NCBI GenBank assembly: GCA_023460795.1
Contig: JAEWPC010000091.1
Location: 1-64,000, forward strand
Reading direction: 5' to 3'
DNA: 64,000 bases
From: Bacillota bacterium
Lineage (GTDB): Bacteria; Bacillota; Bacilli; Paenibacillales; Paenibacillaceae
Under the pieces are notes generated by a model. The model did not search any database and was not told where the DNA came from. It was given only the letters and a program-made list of their open reading frames with translations. Below are positions 51,606 through 60,500 of the stretch, in pieces (within the stretch, counting starts at the first letter, position 1; every line of letters begins with the position of its first letter). The position numbers and the translations under genes are program-made.

Positions 51606-52679
51606 TTACTTCCGATGCATCTTGAACTCAAGGAACAACTCGTTGTAATGCGCCAGCATCCGCTTGCCAAGGTTGTCGTATACCTCTAGCTTATCGGTTA
51701 TCTCGGGCGCCGGATAGAAGCGTTCGTCGCCGGAGATGTCCTCCGGCAGCAACGCGAGCGCCGCGGAGTTAGGCGTCGCATAGCCGACGTATTCGGCATT
51801 GCGCGCGGCGATCTCCGGATCGAGCATGAAATTCATGAACTCGTAGGCGCCTTCGATGTTCTTCGCCGTCTTCGGAATGACCATGTTGTCGAACCATACG
51901 TTCGAGCCTTCCTCCGGTACGACGAAATCGAGATTCTCGTTCTCGGACAAGATCTCCGCCGCGTCTCCGGACCAGACGACGCCGACGGCCGCTTCTTCGT
52001 TCGCGAGCAGCATCTTGATCTCGTCGCCGACGATCGCCTTGACGTTCGGCGTCAGCTCGTTCAGCTTCCGCTTCGCTTCCTGCAAGTGTTCCTCGTTCGT
52101 ATCGTTCAGCGAATAGCCTAGGCTGTTCAGCCCCATCCCTATCACTTCCCGAGCCCCGTCCACAAGTAAGATATCGTTGTGAAGGGCAGGATCCCACAGC
52201 TCGTTCCAGCTCGTGAACCCGTGATCCCCGACCAGCTCGGGATTGTACACGACGCCGACCGTTCCCCAGAAATAAGGAATCGAATACGCGTTGTCCGGAT
52301 CGAACGACAAATTCATGAATCGCGGATCGATGTGCTCCAGATTCGGCAGCTTCGCGTGATCGATCGGAAGCAGCAGTCCGTCTTCCTTCATCTTGCTGAT
52401 GGCGTAATCGGACGGAACGCTGATATCGAACGTCGTGCCGCCTTGCTCGATCTTCGTCATCATCGCCTCGTTGGAATCGAACGTCTGGTAGATGACCGTA
52501 ATGCCGGTCTTCTCCTCGAATTCCGCGATGAGATCGGGATCGATGTAATCGCCCCAGTTGAAGATCGTCAGCGTGTTGCCTCCCGAGTAACCTTCCGAGG
52601 CGTTCAACCTATAGGTTGCGAACAGCAGAATACCCGAGATGACTAGCACCGTTACGAATAGATTAACGAGCTGCTTCAT
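51606..52679 (-). CDS. potD: Spermidine/putrescine-binding protein PotD
   Basis: This 357-residue polyamine-binding protein has one N-terminal hydrophobic segment (LVNLFVTVLVISGILLFATY) as signal or anchor. A typical PotD body follows: LTIFNWGDYIDPDLIAEFEEKTGITVIYQTFDSNEAM, DISVPSDYAISKM, YSIPYFWGTVGVVYNP and VPEEGSNVWFDNMVIPKTAKN. It has no lipobox Cys. It is the last gene of potABCD, overlapping potC by four bases. It delivers spermidine or putrescine to the PotBC channel. Confidence 0.94.
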   Translation of the reverse strand: MKQLVNLFVTVLVISGILLFATYRLNASEGYSGGNTLTIFNWGDYIDPDLIAEFEEKTGITVIYQTFDSNEAMMTKIEQGGTTFDISVPSDYAISKMKEDGLLLPIDHAKLPNLEHIDPRFMNLSFDPDNAYSIPYFWGTVGVVYNPELVGDHGFTSWNELWDPALHNDILLVDGAREVIGMGLNSLGYSLNDTNEEHLQEAKRKLNELTPNVKAIVGDEIKMLLANEEAAVGVVWSGDAAEILSENENLDFVVPEEGSNVWFDNMVIPKTAKNIEGAYEFMNFMLDPEIAARNAEYVGYATPNSAALALLPEDISGDERFYPAPEITDKLEVYDNLGKRMLAHYNELFLEFKMHRK

Positions 52680-53485
52680 GGCTGCGGCACCCCCAATCTG
52701 GCGCGCTTGCCGCCGCTTCGGCGGTTAATGAAGTAATAGCCCACGACGAGCACGACGGTCACGAGGAAAATAAGCGTCGACAGCGCGTTGATCGACAGCG
52801 AGATGCCTTGGCGCGCCCGCGAATAGATCTCGACGGACAACGTCGTATATCCGTTGCCGGTAACGAAGAACGTGACCGCGAAGTCGTCGAGCGAGTACGT
52901 TAGCGCCATGAAGAAGCCGGCGAAGATGCCCGGTTTGATGAACGGGACGACGACCTTGGACAGCACATTCCAGTTATTCGCCCCAAGGTCGCGCGCCGCA
53001 TCGATGAGCGTCGGGCTCATCTCCTGCAGCTTCGGTAGAATCATCAGAACGACGATCGGCACGCTGAACGCGATATGCGACAGCAGCACCGAGGTGAAAC
53101 CGAGCTTGATGCCCGCGATCGTGAACAAGATGAGGAACGACGCCCCGATAATGACGTCGGGACTGACGATCAGCACGTTGTTCAGCGACAACAGGGCGTT
53201 CTTGCGCCGATACTGTCTGATCCGGTGTATAGCCAGCGCGCCGGCGATGCCGAAGATCGTCGAGATCGCCGCTGACAGCAACGCGATCACCAGCGTGTTC
53301 AGCACGATGATAAGCAAGCGCGTATCTTGGAACACTTCCTTGTACCAATCGAGCGTGAAGCCTTCGTAGCCGTGCATCGTCCCGCCGCTATTGAAGGAAT
53401 AGAAGACAAGATAGGCGATCGGCGAGTACAGGACGAGAAACACGCACACGAGATAGAGCTTCGACCAGAAGTTATTGCGCCCCAT
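52676..53485 (-). CDS. potC: Spermidine/putrescine ABC permease PotC
   Basis: This 269-residue permease has six membrane helices. The EAA loop is TLIDAARDLGANNWNVLSKVVVPFIKPGI, and the segment YSLDDFAVTFFVTGNGYTTLSVEIYSRARQGIS is typical of PotC. The ATG at 53485 has AGAGG eight bases upstream; an upstream GTG at 53494 is too close to that site. It overlaps potB and potD. It forms the channel with PotB. Confidence 0.94.
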   Translation of the reverse strand: MGRNNFWSKLYLVCVFLVLYSPIAYLVFYSFNSGGTMHGYEGFTLDWYKEVFQDTRLLIIVLNTLVIALLSAAISTIFGIAGALAIHRIRQYRRKNALLSLNNVLIVSPDVIIGASFLILFTIAGIKLGFTSVLLSHIAFSVPIVVLMILPKLQEMSPTLIDAARDLGANNWNVLSKVVVPFIKPGIFAGFFMALTYSLDDFAVTFFVTGNGYTTLSVEIYSRARQGISLSINALSTLIFLVTVVLVVGYYFINRRSGGKRARLGVPQP

Positions 53486-54284
53486 TCGCGACACCTCTTC
53501 TCCCGCTGCCGGTTAAGATCATGATGACAGCCATAGCGATGATAAGGACGACCGCGATGGCCGATCCCATACCCCAATCCTGCGTAACCAGAAAATGCTG
53601 CTCGATCGCCGTACCGAGCGTAATCACTCGGTTGCCCGCAATCAGCCTCGTGATCATGAAGAGAGACAACGCCGGAATGAATACCGCTTGGCAGCCCGCC
53701 TTCACGCCTTCCAGCGTCAGCGGGAACACGACTTTGCGGAACGTCAGCCACGGCGACGCGCCGAGATCTCTCGAGGCGTAGATGAGCGACGGGTTCAGTT
53801 CGTCCAAAGCGTTGTAGATCGGCAGGATCATGAACGGGATGAAAATATAAACCGATACGAAGACGAAGCTGAAGTCGGTAAACAGAATTTGTTTCGTACC
53901 GATACCCGCCAGCTCTAGCACCTTGTTCGCGAAGCCGTACGTGCCGAATATCCCGATGAACGCGTACGCCTTGAGCAGCAGATTGATCCAGCTCGGTACG
54001 ATTATGAGCAGCAGCCATAACGACTTGTGCTTCGTTCGGGTCAGAAAATAAGCCGTCGGATACGCGATAAGCAGCGAGAAGACCGTAATAAGCAACGCGT
54101 ACCAGAACGAGTTGAGCGTCATCTGCAAGTACACGGGCGACAGAAACTTCGTATAGTTGTCGAACGTGAACTGACCGTCCACGTCGAATAACGAATAATA
54201 GGCAATGAGCACGATCGGCGCGACGACGAACAGCACCATCCACGCCAGATAAGGAACGAGGAACAGATTGCGCGACTTAGTCAT
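53472..54284 (-). CDS. potB: Spermidine/putrescine ABC permease PotB
   Basis: This 270-residue permease has six helices (LFLVPYLAWMVLFVVAPIVLIAYYSLFD first). The EAA loop is SLIYASRDLGASPWLTFRKVVFPLTLEGV, and the characteristic segment FTDFSFVFVSVYIFIPFMILPIYNALDEL is present. It overlaps potA by eight bases and potC by fourteen. Partner of PotC. Confidence 0.94.
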   Translation of the reverse strand: MTKSRNLFLVPYLAWMVLFVVAPIVLIAYYSLFDVDGQFTFDNYTKFLSPVYLQMTLNSFWYALLITVFSLLIAYPTAYFLTRTKHKSLWLLLIIVPSWINLLLKAYAFIGIFGTYGFANKVLELAGIGTKQILFTDFSFVFVSVYIFIPFMILPIYNALDELNPSLIYASRDLGASPWLTFRKVVFPLTLEGVKAGCQAVFIPALSLFMITRLIAGNRVITLGTAIEQHFLVTQDWGMGSAIAVVLIIAMAVIMILTGSGRRGVANGAQ

Positions 54285-55398
54285 TGGCTGTCCCTGCCTC
54301 GCCGTAGGCTTCTAGCCGCTTGTCGAACTCCTCTTCCGTCTCGCCGATGCGCATGACGTGAATCGCCTCGGGATCGAATCGCAAGCCGATGTTCTGTCCG
54401 ACCGTCGCCTTGCGCGTCGAATGCACGAGCCATTCGTTGCCGGCGTCGTCGTTGCAGCTGATCTCGTAATGCACGCCGCGGAACAGCTGGCTGTCGACTT
54501 TCACTTGCAGATTGCCTTGCTCAGACGTCGTAATCTCGAGGTCCTCCGGACGGATGACGATCTCGACCGCTTCGTTCGGCAGGAAGCCGCCGTCGACGCA
54601 TTCGAACGTCTTGCCCGCGAACCGGACGACGCCGTCTTCGATCATCGTGCCTGGCACGATATTCGACTCGCCGATGAAGTCGGCGACGAAGCGGTTGATC
54701 GGCTCGTCATAGATGTCGACCGGCGTTCCGCTCTGTTGAATGACGCCCTTGTCGAGGACGAAGATCTCGTCCGACAGCGCCAGCGCTTCCTCTTGGTCGT
54801 GCGTGACGAAGATGAACGTAATGCCTAGCCTGCGCTGAAGCTCTCGAAGCTCGTACTGCATCTCGGTACGAAGCTTCAGATCGAGCGCGGATAGCGGTTC
54901 GTCGAGCAGAAGAACCTCCGGCTCGTTAACGATCGCGCGCGCGATCGCGACACGCTGACGTTGACCGCCGGACATCTCGGATATTTCCCGGTTCTCGTAG
55001 CCGTTCAAATTGACGAAGCGCAGCGCTTCCTTCACCTTGGCGTCGATGTCGGACTTTTTCCACTTCCTGACCCGTAATCCGAAAGCCACGTTCTCGTACA
55101 CGTTCAAATGCGGGAACAATGCATAATCTTGGAATACCGTGTTCACCTTACGTTCATGCGCGGGTACACCGTTAATCACTTTGCCCTGGAAAACAACGTC
55201 CCCTTTGGTCGGCTCCGTAAAGCCCGCGATGAGGCGCAGAATGGTTGTCTTCCCGCAGCCCGACGGACCGAGCAGCGTGTAAAATTTACCGCGTTCAATC
55301 GCGAAACTGACATCGTTCAGCACTTTCGTGCCGTCGTCGTACTGCTTGCTGATCCGATCAAACCGAATAATCGGCTGTTGTTGCTCTTGATGTGACAT
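54277..55398 (-). CDS. potA: Spermidine/putrescine ABC ATPase PotA
   Basis: This ATPase (373 residues from the chosen start) has Walker A GPSGCGKTT, Q-loop AHERKVNTVFQDYALFPHLNVYENVAFGL, signature MSGGQRQRVAIARAIV, Walker B LLLDEPLSALD and the switch His in VTHDQEEAL. A C-terminal TOBE domain follows (VRFAGKTFECVDGG onwards, about 265-355). The ATG at 55398 starts the conserved region, 11 bases after GGAGG; a second ATG at 55431 is possible. It heads the potABCD operon. Confidence 0.94.
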   Translation of the reverse strand: MSHQEQQQPIIRFDRISKQYDDGTKVLNDVSFAIERGKFYTLLGPSGCGKTTILRLIAGFTEPTKGDVVFQGKVINGVPAHERKVNTVFQDYALFPHLNVYENVAFGLRVRKWKKSDIDAKVKEALRFVNLNGYENREISEMSGGQRQRVAIARAIVNEPEVLLLDEPLSALDLKLRTEMQYELRELQRRLGITFIFVTHDQEEALALSDEIFVLDKGVIQQSGTPVDIYDEPINRFVADFIGESNIVPGTMIEDGVVRFAGKTFECVDGGFLPNEAVEIVIRPEDLEITTSEQGNLQVKVDSQLFRGVHYEISCNDDAGNEWLVHSTRKATVGQNIGLRFDPEAIHVMRIGETEEEFDKRLEAYGEAGTAND

Positions 55399-55495
55399 GA
55401 CTCGATACGCCTCCGCCTTATACGACATCATCCTTACATTGCCTTCATTGTATCATGATACCCCGTCATTAAACATTCACGCTGATGAAGCTATT

Positions 55496-55540
55496 TTGAC
55501 AGACGTCTATTGATCTGATATAGTTACTTACATAAAGTAA
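55496..55540 (+). promoter_or_regulatory. Promoter and palindromic operator of the VOC gene
   Basis: TTGACA (55496-55501), a 17-base spacer and TATAGT (55519-55524) form a strong sigma-A promoter. TTACTT (55524-55529) and AAGTAA (55535-55540) form an inverted repeat starting at the last base of the -10 box, where a repressor would block initiation. YodB/MarR-type regulators bind TTACT-AGTAA boxes, but the match is only suggestive. Confidence 0.7.
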
Positions 55541-55567
55541 TTAAATAACCACTATGGAGGTTCTTCC

Positions 55568-56434
55568 ATGTCTTATATGCTGCCTGATCGTACGGTACTT
55601 GGCGAAGTGAAACTGAAGGTGCGCAATCTCTCGAATCTAGTGACGTTCTATACGGACGTCATCGGGCTGCAAGTGCTGAATCGTGATACTCATACTGCGG
55701 AATTAACGGCCGACGGCAAGAAGCCGCTGCTCGTGTTGGAGGAAATTCCGAACGCGATCACGCTACCGGAACGGTCGACGACGGGGTTATACCACTTCGC
55801 GATTCTCGTGCCGAGCCGCAAGCAGCTCGGACTGTCGCTCCGCCGGTTGGCGGAGTACGGCGTGCGGATCGGGCAAGCCGATCACCTCGTGAGCGAAGCG
55901 TTGTACTTGTCCGACCCCGAGGGCAACGGCATCGAAATTTACCGCGACCGACCGCGATCGGAATGGAAGTGGGAGAACGGCAACGTGGCAATGGCCACCG
56001 ATCCGCTCGACATCCCGGGCATCTTACGCGAAGCAGAGGACTCTGCATGGCAAGGGTTGCCGCCGGAGACGATCATGGGGCACATTCATCTGCACATCGC
56101 GGATCTAGAGAAAGCCCGCGCGTTCTACTGCGACCTCCTTGGCTGGGGAATGGCGGCCGACATGTCGCGCGTCATGCGCGCCCTGTTCATCTCCGCCGGC
56201 GGCTACCATCACCATATCGGGCTGAACGTCTGGGCCGGCATCGGCGCCCCGCGTCCACCAGCTAACGCGACCGGGCTTGATTACTACAAGGTCGTACTGC
56301 CTTCGACAGCGGAGCTGGATGAGCTGGTTGCGCGGGTGCGCGAGGCTAGCGTGGACATCGTGGAGCAGGACGGCGCTTGGGTTGTGGAGGATCCGTTCGG
56401 GAATGAGATTAGGTTCGGTATAGCGGCGGAATAA
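55568..56434 (+). CDS. Tandem VOC/glyoxalase protein, CatE-like extradiol dioxygenase
   Basis: The 288-residue protein has two VOC (glyoxalase/bleomycin/dioxygenase) modules, at about 10-130 and 168-285. This is the arrangement of CatE catechol-2,3-dioxygenases in Bacillus. The second module has GHIHLHIADLEKARAFYCDLLGWG with the metal His, a second His in GGYHHHIGLNVW and the Glu in DPFGNEIRF. In the first module the first His position is Lys (GEVKLKVRNL), as usual when only one module binds metal. The substrate is unknown, perhaps catechol or quinone. GGAGG precedes the ATG and a promoter-operator lies upstream. Confidence 0.85.
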   Translation: MSYMLPDRTVLGEVKLKVRNLSNLVTFYTDVIGLQVLNRDTHTAELTADGKKPLLVLEEIPNAITLPERSTTGLYHFAILVPSRKQLGLSLRRLAEYGVRIGQADHLVSEALYLSDPEGNGIEIYRDRPRSEWKWENGNVAMATDPLDIPGILREAEDSAWQGLPPETIMGHIHLHIADLEKARAFYCDLLGWGMAADMSRVMRALFISAGGYHHHIGLNVWAGIGAPRPPANATGLDYYKVVLPSTAELDELVARVREASVDIVEQDGAWVVEDPFGNEIRFGIAAE

Positions 56435-56454
56435 AAGGTAGGTGCGAAGGACGT

Positions 56455-56780
56455 AACCGTGCTTTCTACGGTTACGTCCTTCTCGTTCCATCGTTTCCGC
56501 GCCGCAACCGTGCTTTCCACGGTTACATCTCGCTCGCCCCACCGTTTCCACGCCGCAACCGTGCTTTCCACGGTTACATCTCACTCGCTCCTCCGTTTCC
56601 GCACCGCAGCCGTGCTTTCCACGGTTACATCTAGCTCGCTCCACCGTTTCCGCGCCGTAACCGTGCTTTCCACGGTTACGCCCTGCTCGCTCCTCCGTTT
56701 CCGCGCCGCAACCGTGCTTTCCACGGTTACACCCAGCTCGCTCCACCATTTCCTCGCCGCAACCATGCTTTCCACGGTTA
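56455..56780. repeat. Intergenic tandem array C: seven units of exactly 51 bp, each with a hairpin
   Basis: Units start at 56455, 56506, 56557, 56608, 56659, 56710 and 56761. Each begins with the hairpin AACCGTG-CTTTC-CACGGTT or a close variant (the first has 8-bp arms, GTAACCGT/ACGGTTAC), then a TACATCTCGCTCGC spacer, CACCGTTTCC and GCGCCGC. The array fills the gap between the VOC gene stop (56434) and the convergent gene stop (56797). Because 51 is a multiple of three, both strands show long open frames made of 17-residue repeats; I regard these as artefacts. Confidence 0.9.
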
Positions 56781-56796
56781 CAGCGCATCTTGTCAG

Positions 56797-57462
56797 CTAC
56801 ATCATAGCAAGGAAATTCATCGCGCGCTCCGTCAACAAATGCTCATGGTATCTCAGAGAACCTTTACCTACTGGACGAAGCAGCTCCTGTTCGCGCATTT
56901 GTTTCAATACTTTTGCCGCCGCAGTCTCTCCCAGTTGCATGCAGAACATCGCATCCTGCAACCGAATCGGTCTACCAAGCACCACGCCGTATCGAATCAG
57001 CTCGCGCCAATAAACAGGCAATTTCAGTAACTCGCTTTCTTTAGCAGTTGAGTAAAACCCGACAATCTCGGCAAACGACCGTCTGCAGGCTTCGGGCTTT
57101 TTGTCGAGCTCGTCCCAACTAAACGGTACTAACCGATATCCGTTCGAAGTGAATGATCTCACTCTAGCCTTCTCGAAATCGAATCGATCGCGCGTAATAT
57201 TTTCGGCATGGCCAACAAAGCCTTCACTCTCCATTCCTAATCTTAGCGGGATAAAGAATACATCAATATAAATCTTAACCCCTGTCTGGCTAATGAGTTC
57301 GTACTCCAACACCAGTCCATCGAATGAGCGCAGTACCGGCAAGATAACCTCGGCTAGCATTTTCTTCTCCGCGATCAGCGGCCTGCTTAGCAATGCTTTT
57401 CGCTGTCCCATTGCCGCTTCGCGTTGTTCCTCGACAAACCTTTCCACTTGTTCCTTATACAT
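56797..57462 (-). CDS. Restriction-endonuclease-like fold protein with possible winged-helix end
   Basis: This 221-residue cytoplasmic protein has a region at about 55-125 (LEYELISQTGVKIYIDVFFIPLRLGMESEGF...FEKARVRSFTSNGYRLVPFSWDEL). It resembles small PD-(D/E)XK/DUF559-type proteins common in Paenibacillus; the Asp in YIDVFF and the Glu in MESEGF are candidates for the metal site. The C-terminal 75 residues (WRELIRYGVVLGRPIRLQDAMFCMQLGETAAAKVLKQMREQELLRPVGKG) look like a winged helix. Two ATGs exist; the one at 57462 has GGAG seven bases upstream, the one at 57468 only one. DNA processing or regulation is possible. Confidence 0.65.
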   Translation of the reverse strand: MYKEQVERFVEEQREAAMGQRKALLSRPLIAEKKMLAEVILPVLRSFDGLVLEYELISQTGVKIYIDVFFIPLRLGMESEGFVGHAENITRDRFDFEKARVRSFTSNGYRLVPFSWDELDKKPEACRRSFAEIVGFYSTAKESELLKLPVYWRELIRYGVVLGRPIRLQDAMFCMQLGETAAAKVLKQMREQELLRPVGKGSLRYHEHLLTERAMNFLAMM

Positions 57463-57483
57463 ATCCATTCTCCTCTCGGTATA

Positions 57484-57522
57484 AAAAATAGCGCCATCCG
57501 CTCCCGAAGGAGCGAACGGCGC
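57484..57522 (-). terminator. Rho-independent terminator of the FecR/cadherin-like gene
   Basis: On the minus strand GCGCCGTTCGCTCC pairs with GGAGCGGATGGCGC around a TTCG loop, followed by TATTTTTTAT. This is a textbook terminator 38 bases after the stop at 57561. Confidence 0.92.
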
Positions 57523-57560
57523 ATGCTTTGCGCTGGTTTGCTAGATCGTTAATTTGAAAA

Positions 57561-60500
57561 TTAGTCCTCGACGGTTAATTCAAATGTATATGTGTCATCC
57601 CAAACGCCGCGATGGACTGTGACGAGAAGAGTATTCAAGCCAACGCTGAGGCCCGTCCACTGACCAGTAACGCTGTCGAATTCTCCGTTCTCCGCTAAGT
57701 AAGTAATAGTATAACCTTCAGCAGGCGTCATATGAACCGTGATACCATTCAAACTTACATTTTCGTCCAGCACAGTATTCGCGACATATTTTTTAACAGA
57801 GTCGTACATCCAGGTCAACTGCGAACTCAATCCCGCCACGTACGGGGGTTCGTACATAGAAGTATGAATCTGCAATTGATACACGAAAGTTACGCCTTCG
57901 TGCTCTACCCACATTTGCGCGTCGGTTGTGTCTCCGACGATTGGGATCTCATACGGTCCATCGCTGTCGTCTGCCAAGAGCCCGTCGGAATACACGACTT
58001 TCGTGACGCTCGCGTCAGAATCGCCGCCTATTAATACTTTTCCGATAAAGACTACTCCAGGCACCACTTCGGTATTCCACTTGAACGGATCCGCAGCATC
58101 CTGCTGGAACTCGATAATATGCTCTGCGACGTCTTCAGCATAAATTCCGTCGAAATCGAAACCAGACGGAGGCTGCTCCCCTACATATATCCAGTGCTTA
58201 TACATCGCTGGGGAACCGCTATTCTGCGAATCGTCAATCGCGATGTGCGCATAGTGCCAACCTTCGGACAGATGGATTAATTCGAAATTATATCCATCGC
58301 CGGGCAAAGGTTCCGCAGAACCATCGAGATATACATTTACGTCTCCACTGCCGAATACTTTCTGCACATTTAGTAACAAATTTGCTTCATTGCCCCTATA
58401 GTTGGAGAAGTACTCATTATCTCCGAGCGAGACCGGTATGATGAAACTCAATAAGGAAAAATTCTGCTCGTCGATTGGTGTAAGCAAGAGACTATTCAAT
58501 CCACCTGAAACATATGGCCTGTTCAAAGTAAACGTATATGTCTTTCTTGAATACCCGGATGGCGAAGTGATCTCAATAACAATCGGTTTCCCAGATACTA
58601 TCGAAAAACGGGTCGTCGAGTTTCTTCCAGAGTAATTATACAGCTTCTCGACTCCATCCACCGTTACGCGCAATTCGGAATAATCATTCTCGATAAATGG
58701 TTGTAATGATAGGTGTGTGACGTTAGACGGTATCGTGAAGCTCTTATCGTACTCGTCCTCATTAAAATAAATATCCTCGTACATGGCATGCTGATAGTCA
58801 GACTCATTGAACAACTTTACATAATCTAGTGCAAAAGTTGTGTCTGGCACAGCCCGAACCGTATAAACGAATTGCCGTCCGCCTGATTCAAACGTGAAGA
58901 CGAGTGAACTCTCTCCGTTCACAGGTAAATGGAAATAACCGTCACCCGGTTCTAGATCAAGCTGCTCCCTTTCGTAGAAGCCAGTTAAGACGCTGACGTC
59001 GACGAGCGAAACATCGCCATGAACTCCAGAAGGTATAATCAACGCCTCATCTGTTCCTTCCGGCACTTCGACGTACCATTGAGACGCATCGCCGATGGAT
59101 TCTCCAATTGCAGGAATACCGTCAGCTACGAATGCAATGCCCGCGAAAGCCTCCGGTACATCCATGCCTCTGAAGACATGAAGATCGTACATTTGTTTAG
59201 ATCTCTGCACCGAGTAATCCCATACATCGATTTCAAAATCGTTCCAACCGGCTTCTATGACCTTAGGCATAAAGCCCATGAAATTCTCATCGAGTCTAAC
59301 TCTGGCTCCGTCGATAATCTGGTACACGTTCACAACTTCGTCGTCGAAGTTCACCTGCGGAATAATCCAGAAGCCGAAATCCATCCCCTCTGCGCCTATC
59401 ATTCCGATAAAACTCCGCTCGTCATAAGCAAATGCGTTGACCATATGAGATTCGCCATAGATAAGAGAAACGCCATCTACCTCGATGTAATCTTCCTCGC
59501 CGGGTTCTCCTCTGAGGACGATTAATTCAAGGTTAAATCTCGTTTCCTCACCTTGAATGTAATACTCGACTCTTATGGTAGTATAAGGACCTTCCTCTGC
59601 ACTATTCAGCAAGAGTTCCTCTGAAATTTGAATTCCGTCGCCTTCGTTTGTGTAGCCGTCTCCGACCTCACTCCCATTTTTATCGAAGACATGAACGAAT
59701 TCCGGAATTACATCGCCGTTCTCCAATAACATGTTGAAGTGGATGACGTCTGTACTTTCAGCTACCGCAACAGATGCTGTAAACTCATACCCGCCTTCGC
59801 CTTCTCCTTCATAAATCCGTTTGATCGGCGCTCCGTTCAACGACTCCGCGACAGACCAACTCGTCAAGAAGAGCGGAACCGCTTCGTTCTTGGTAATGGT
59901 TAATGTATAAGTACGTGTCGTTACTCCGTCTGGCGCAGTAACGATAATCGAGAATACGTTAATTCCCATATCTAAAGCCAGGTGTTCGGGAGATACGATT
60001 TCGTTGCCTTTCTTCACGACCAAGATCGCGCCGTCCCCGGCTTGCGTCGGGATCATATCCAGCCTTGCCCAATCCTCGGTAGCCGTTATTTCATAGTTCC
60101 CAAGCTCGTTAGGGATTAAATATTCTGTTCTTTCTCCACCGAAATTGATAAACGCAGCGCTGATGCTCGTGTCATTAGATGCTGCTCGCGTAACGTTGAT
60201 CGTATAGTTCTGTATCGTCATCGCGCCTCCCGAGAAGACGGTGATGACGATCTTGTTATTCCCTTTGGCAAGCGGAACGATATACGCTCCATTCTGCGGC
60301 GATACCGACATGCTGTTGTTCGTTACGGAAACGTTAACGCCGGATGGAAGGGAACCGAAATCTAGCATAAGCGAAGACGTCGTCTCCGCTACCGGATTCA
60401 ACGTATACGTACCTTGGTCCGGTTTAAACACAAAGCCATCTACACCCAGAATGGTAATAGGAGCGGTGAGAAGACTAGCTTGGCGATTTACAATCAATGT

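Noticed and set aside
56105..56788. Minus-strand open frame of 227 codons with 17-residue repeats over array C
   Set aside because: The repeats follow from the 51-bp period (a multiple of three), several frames on both strands are open for the same reason, and the frame continues into the antisense of the VOC gene. No ribosome binding site is evident.
56459..57013. Plus-strand open frame of 184 codons over array C
   Set aside because: It is the same artefact of the repeat period and runs into the antisense of the nuclease-like gene.
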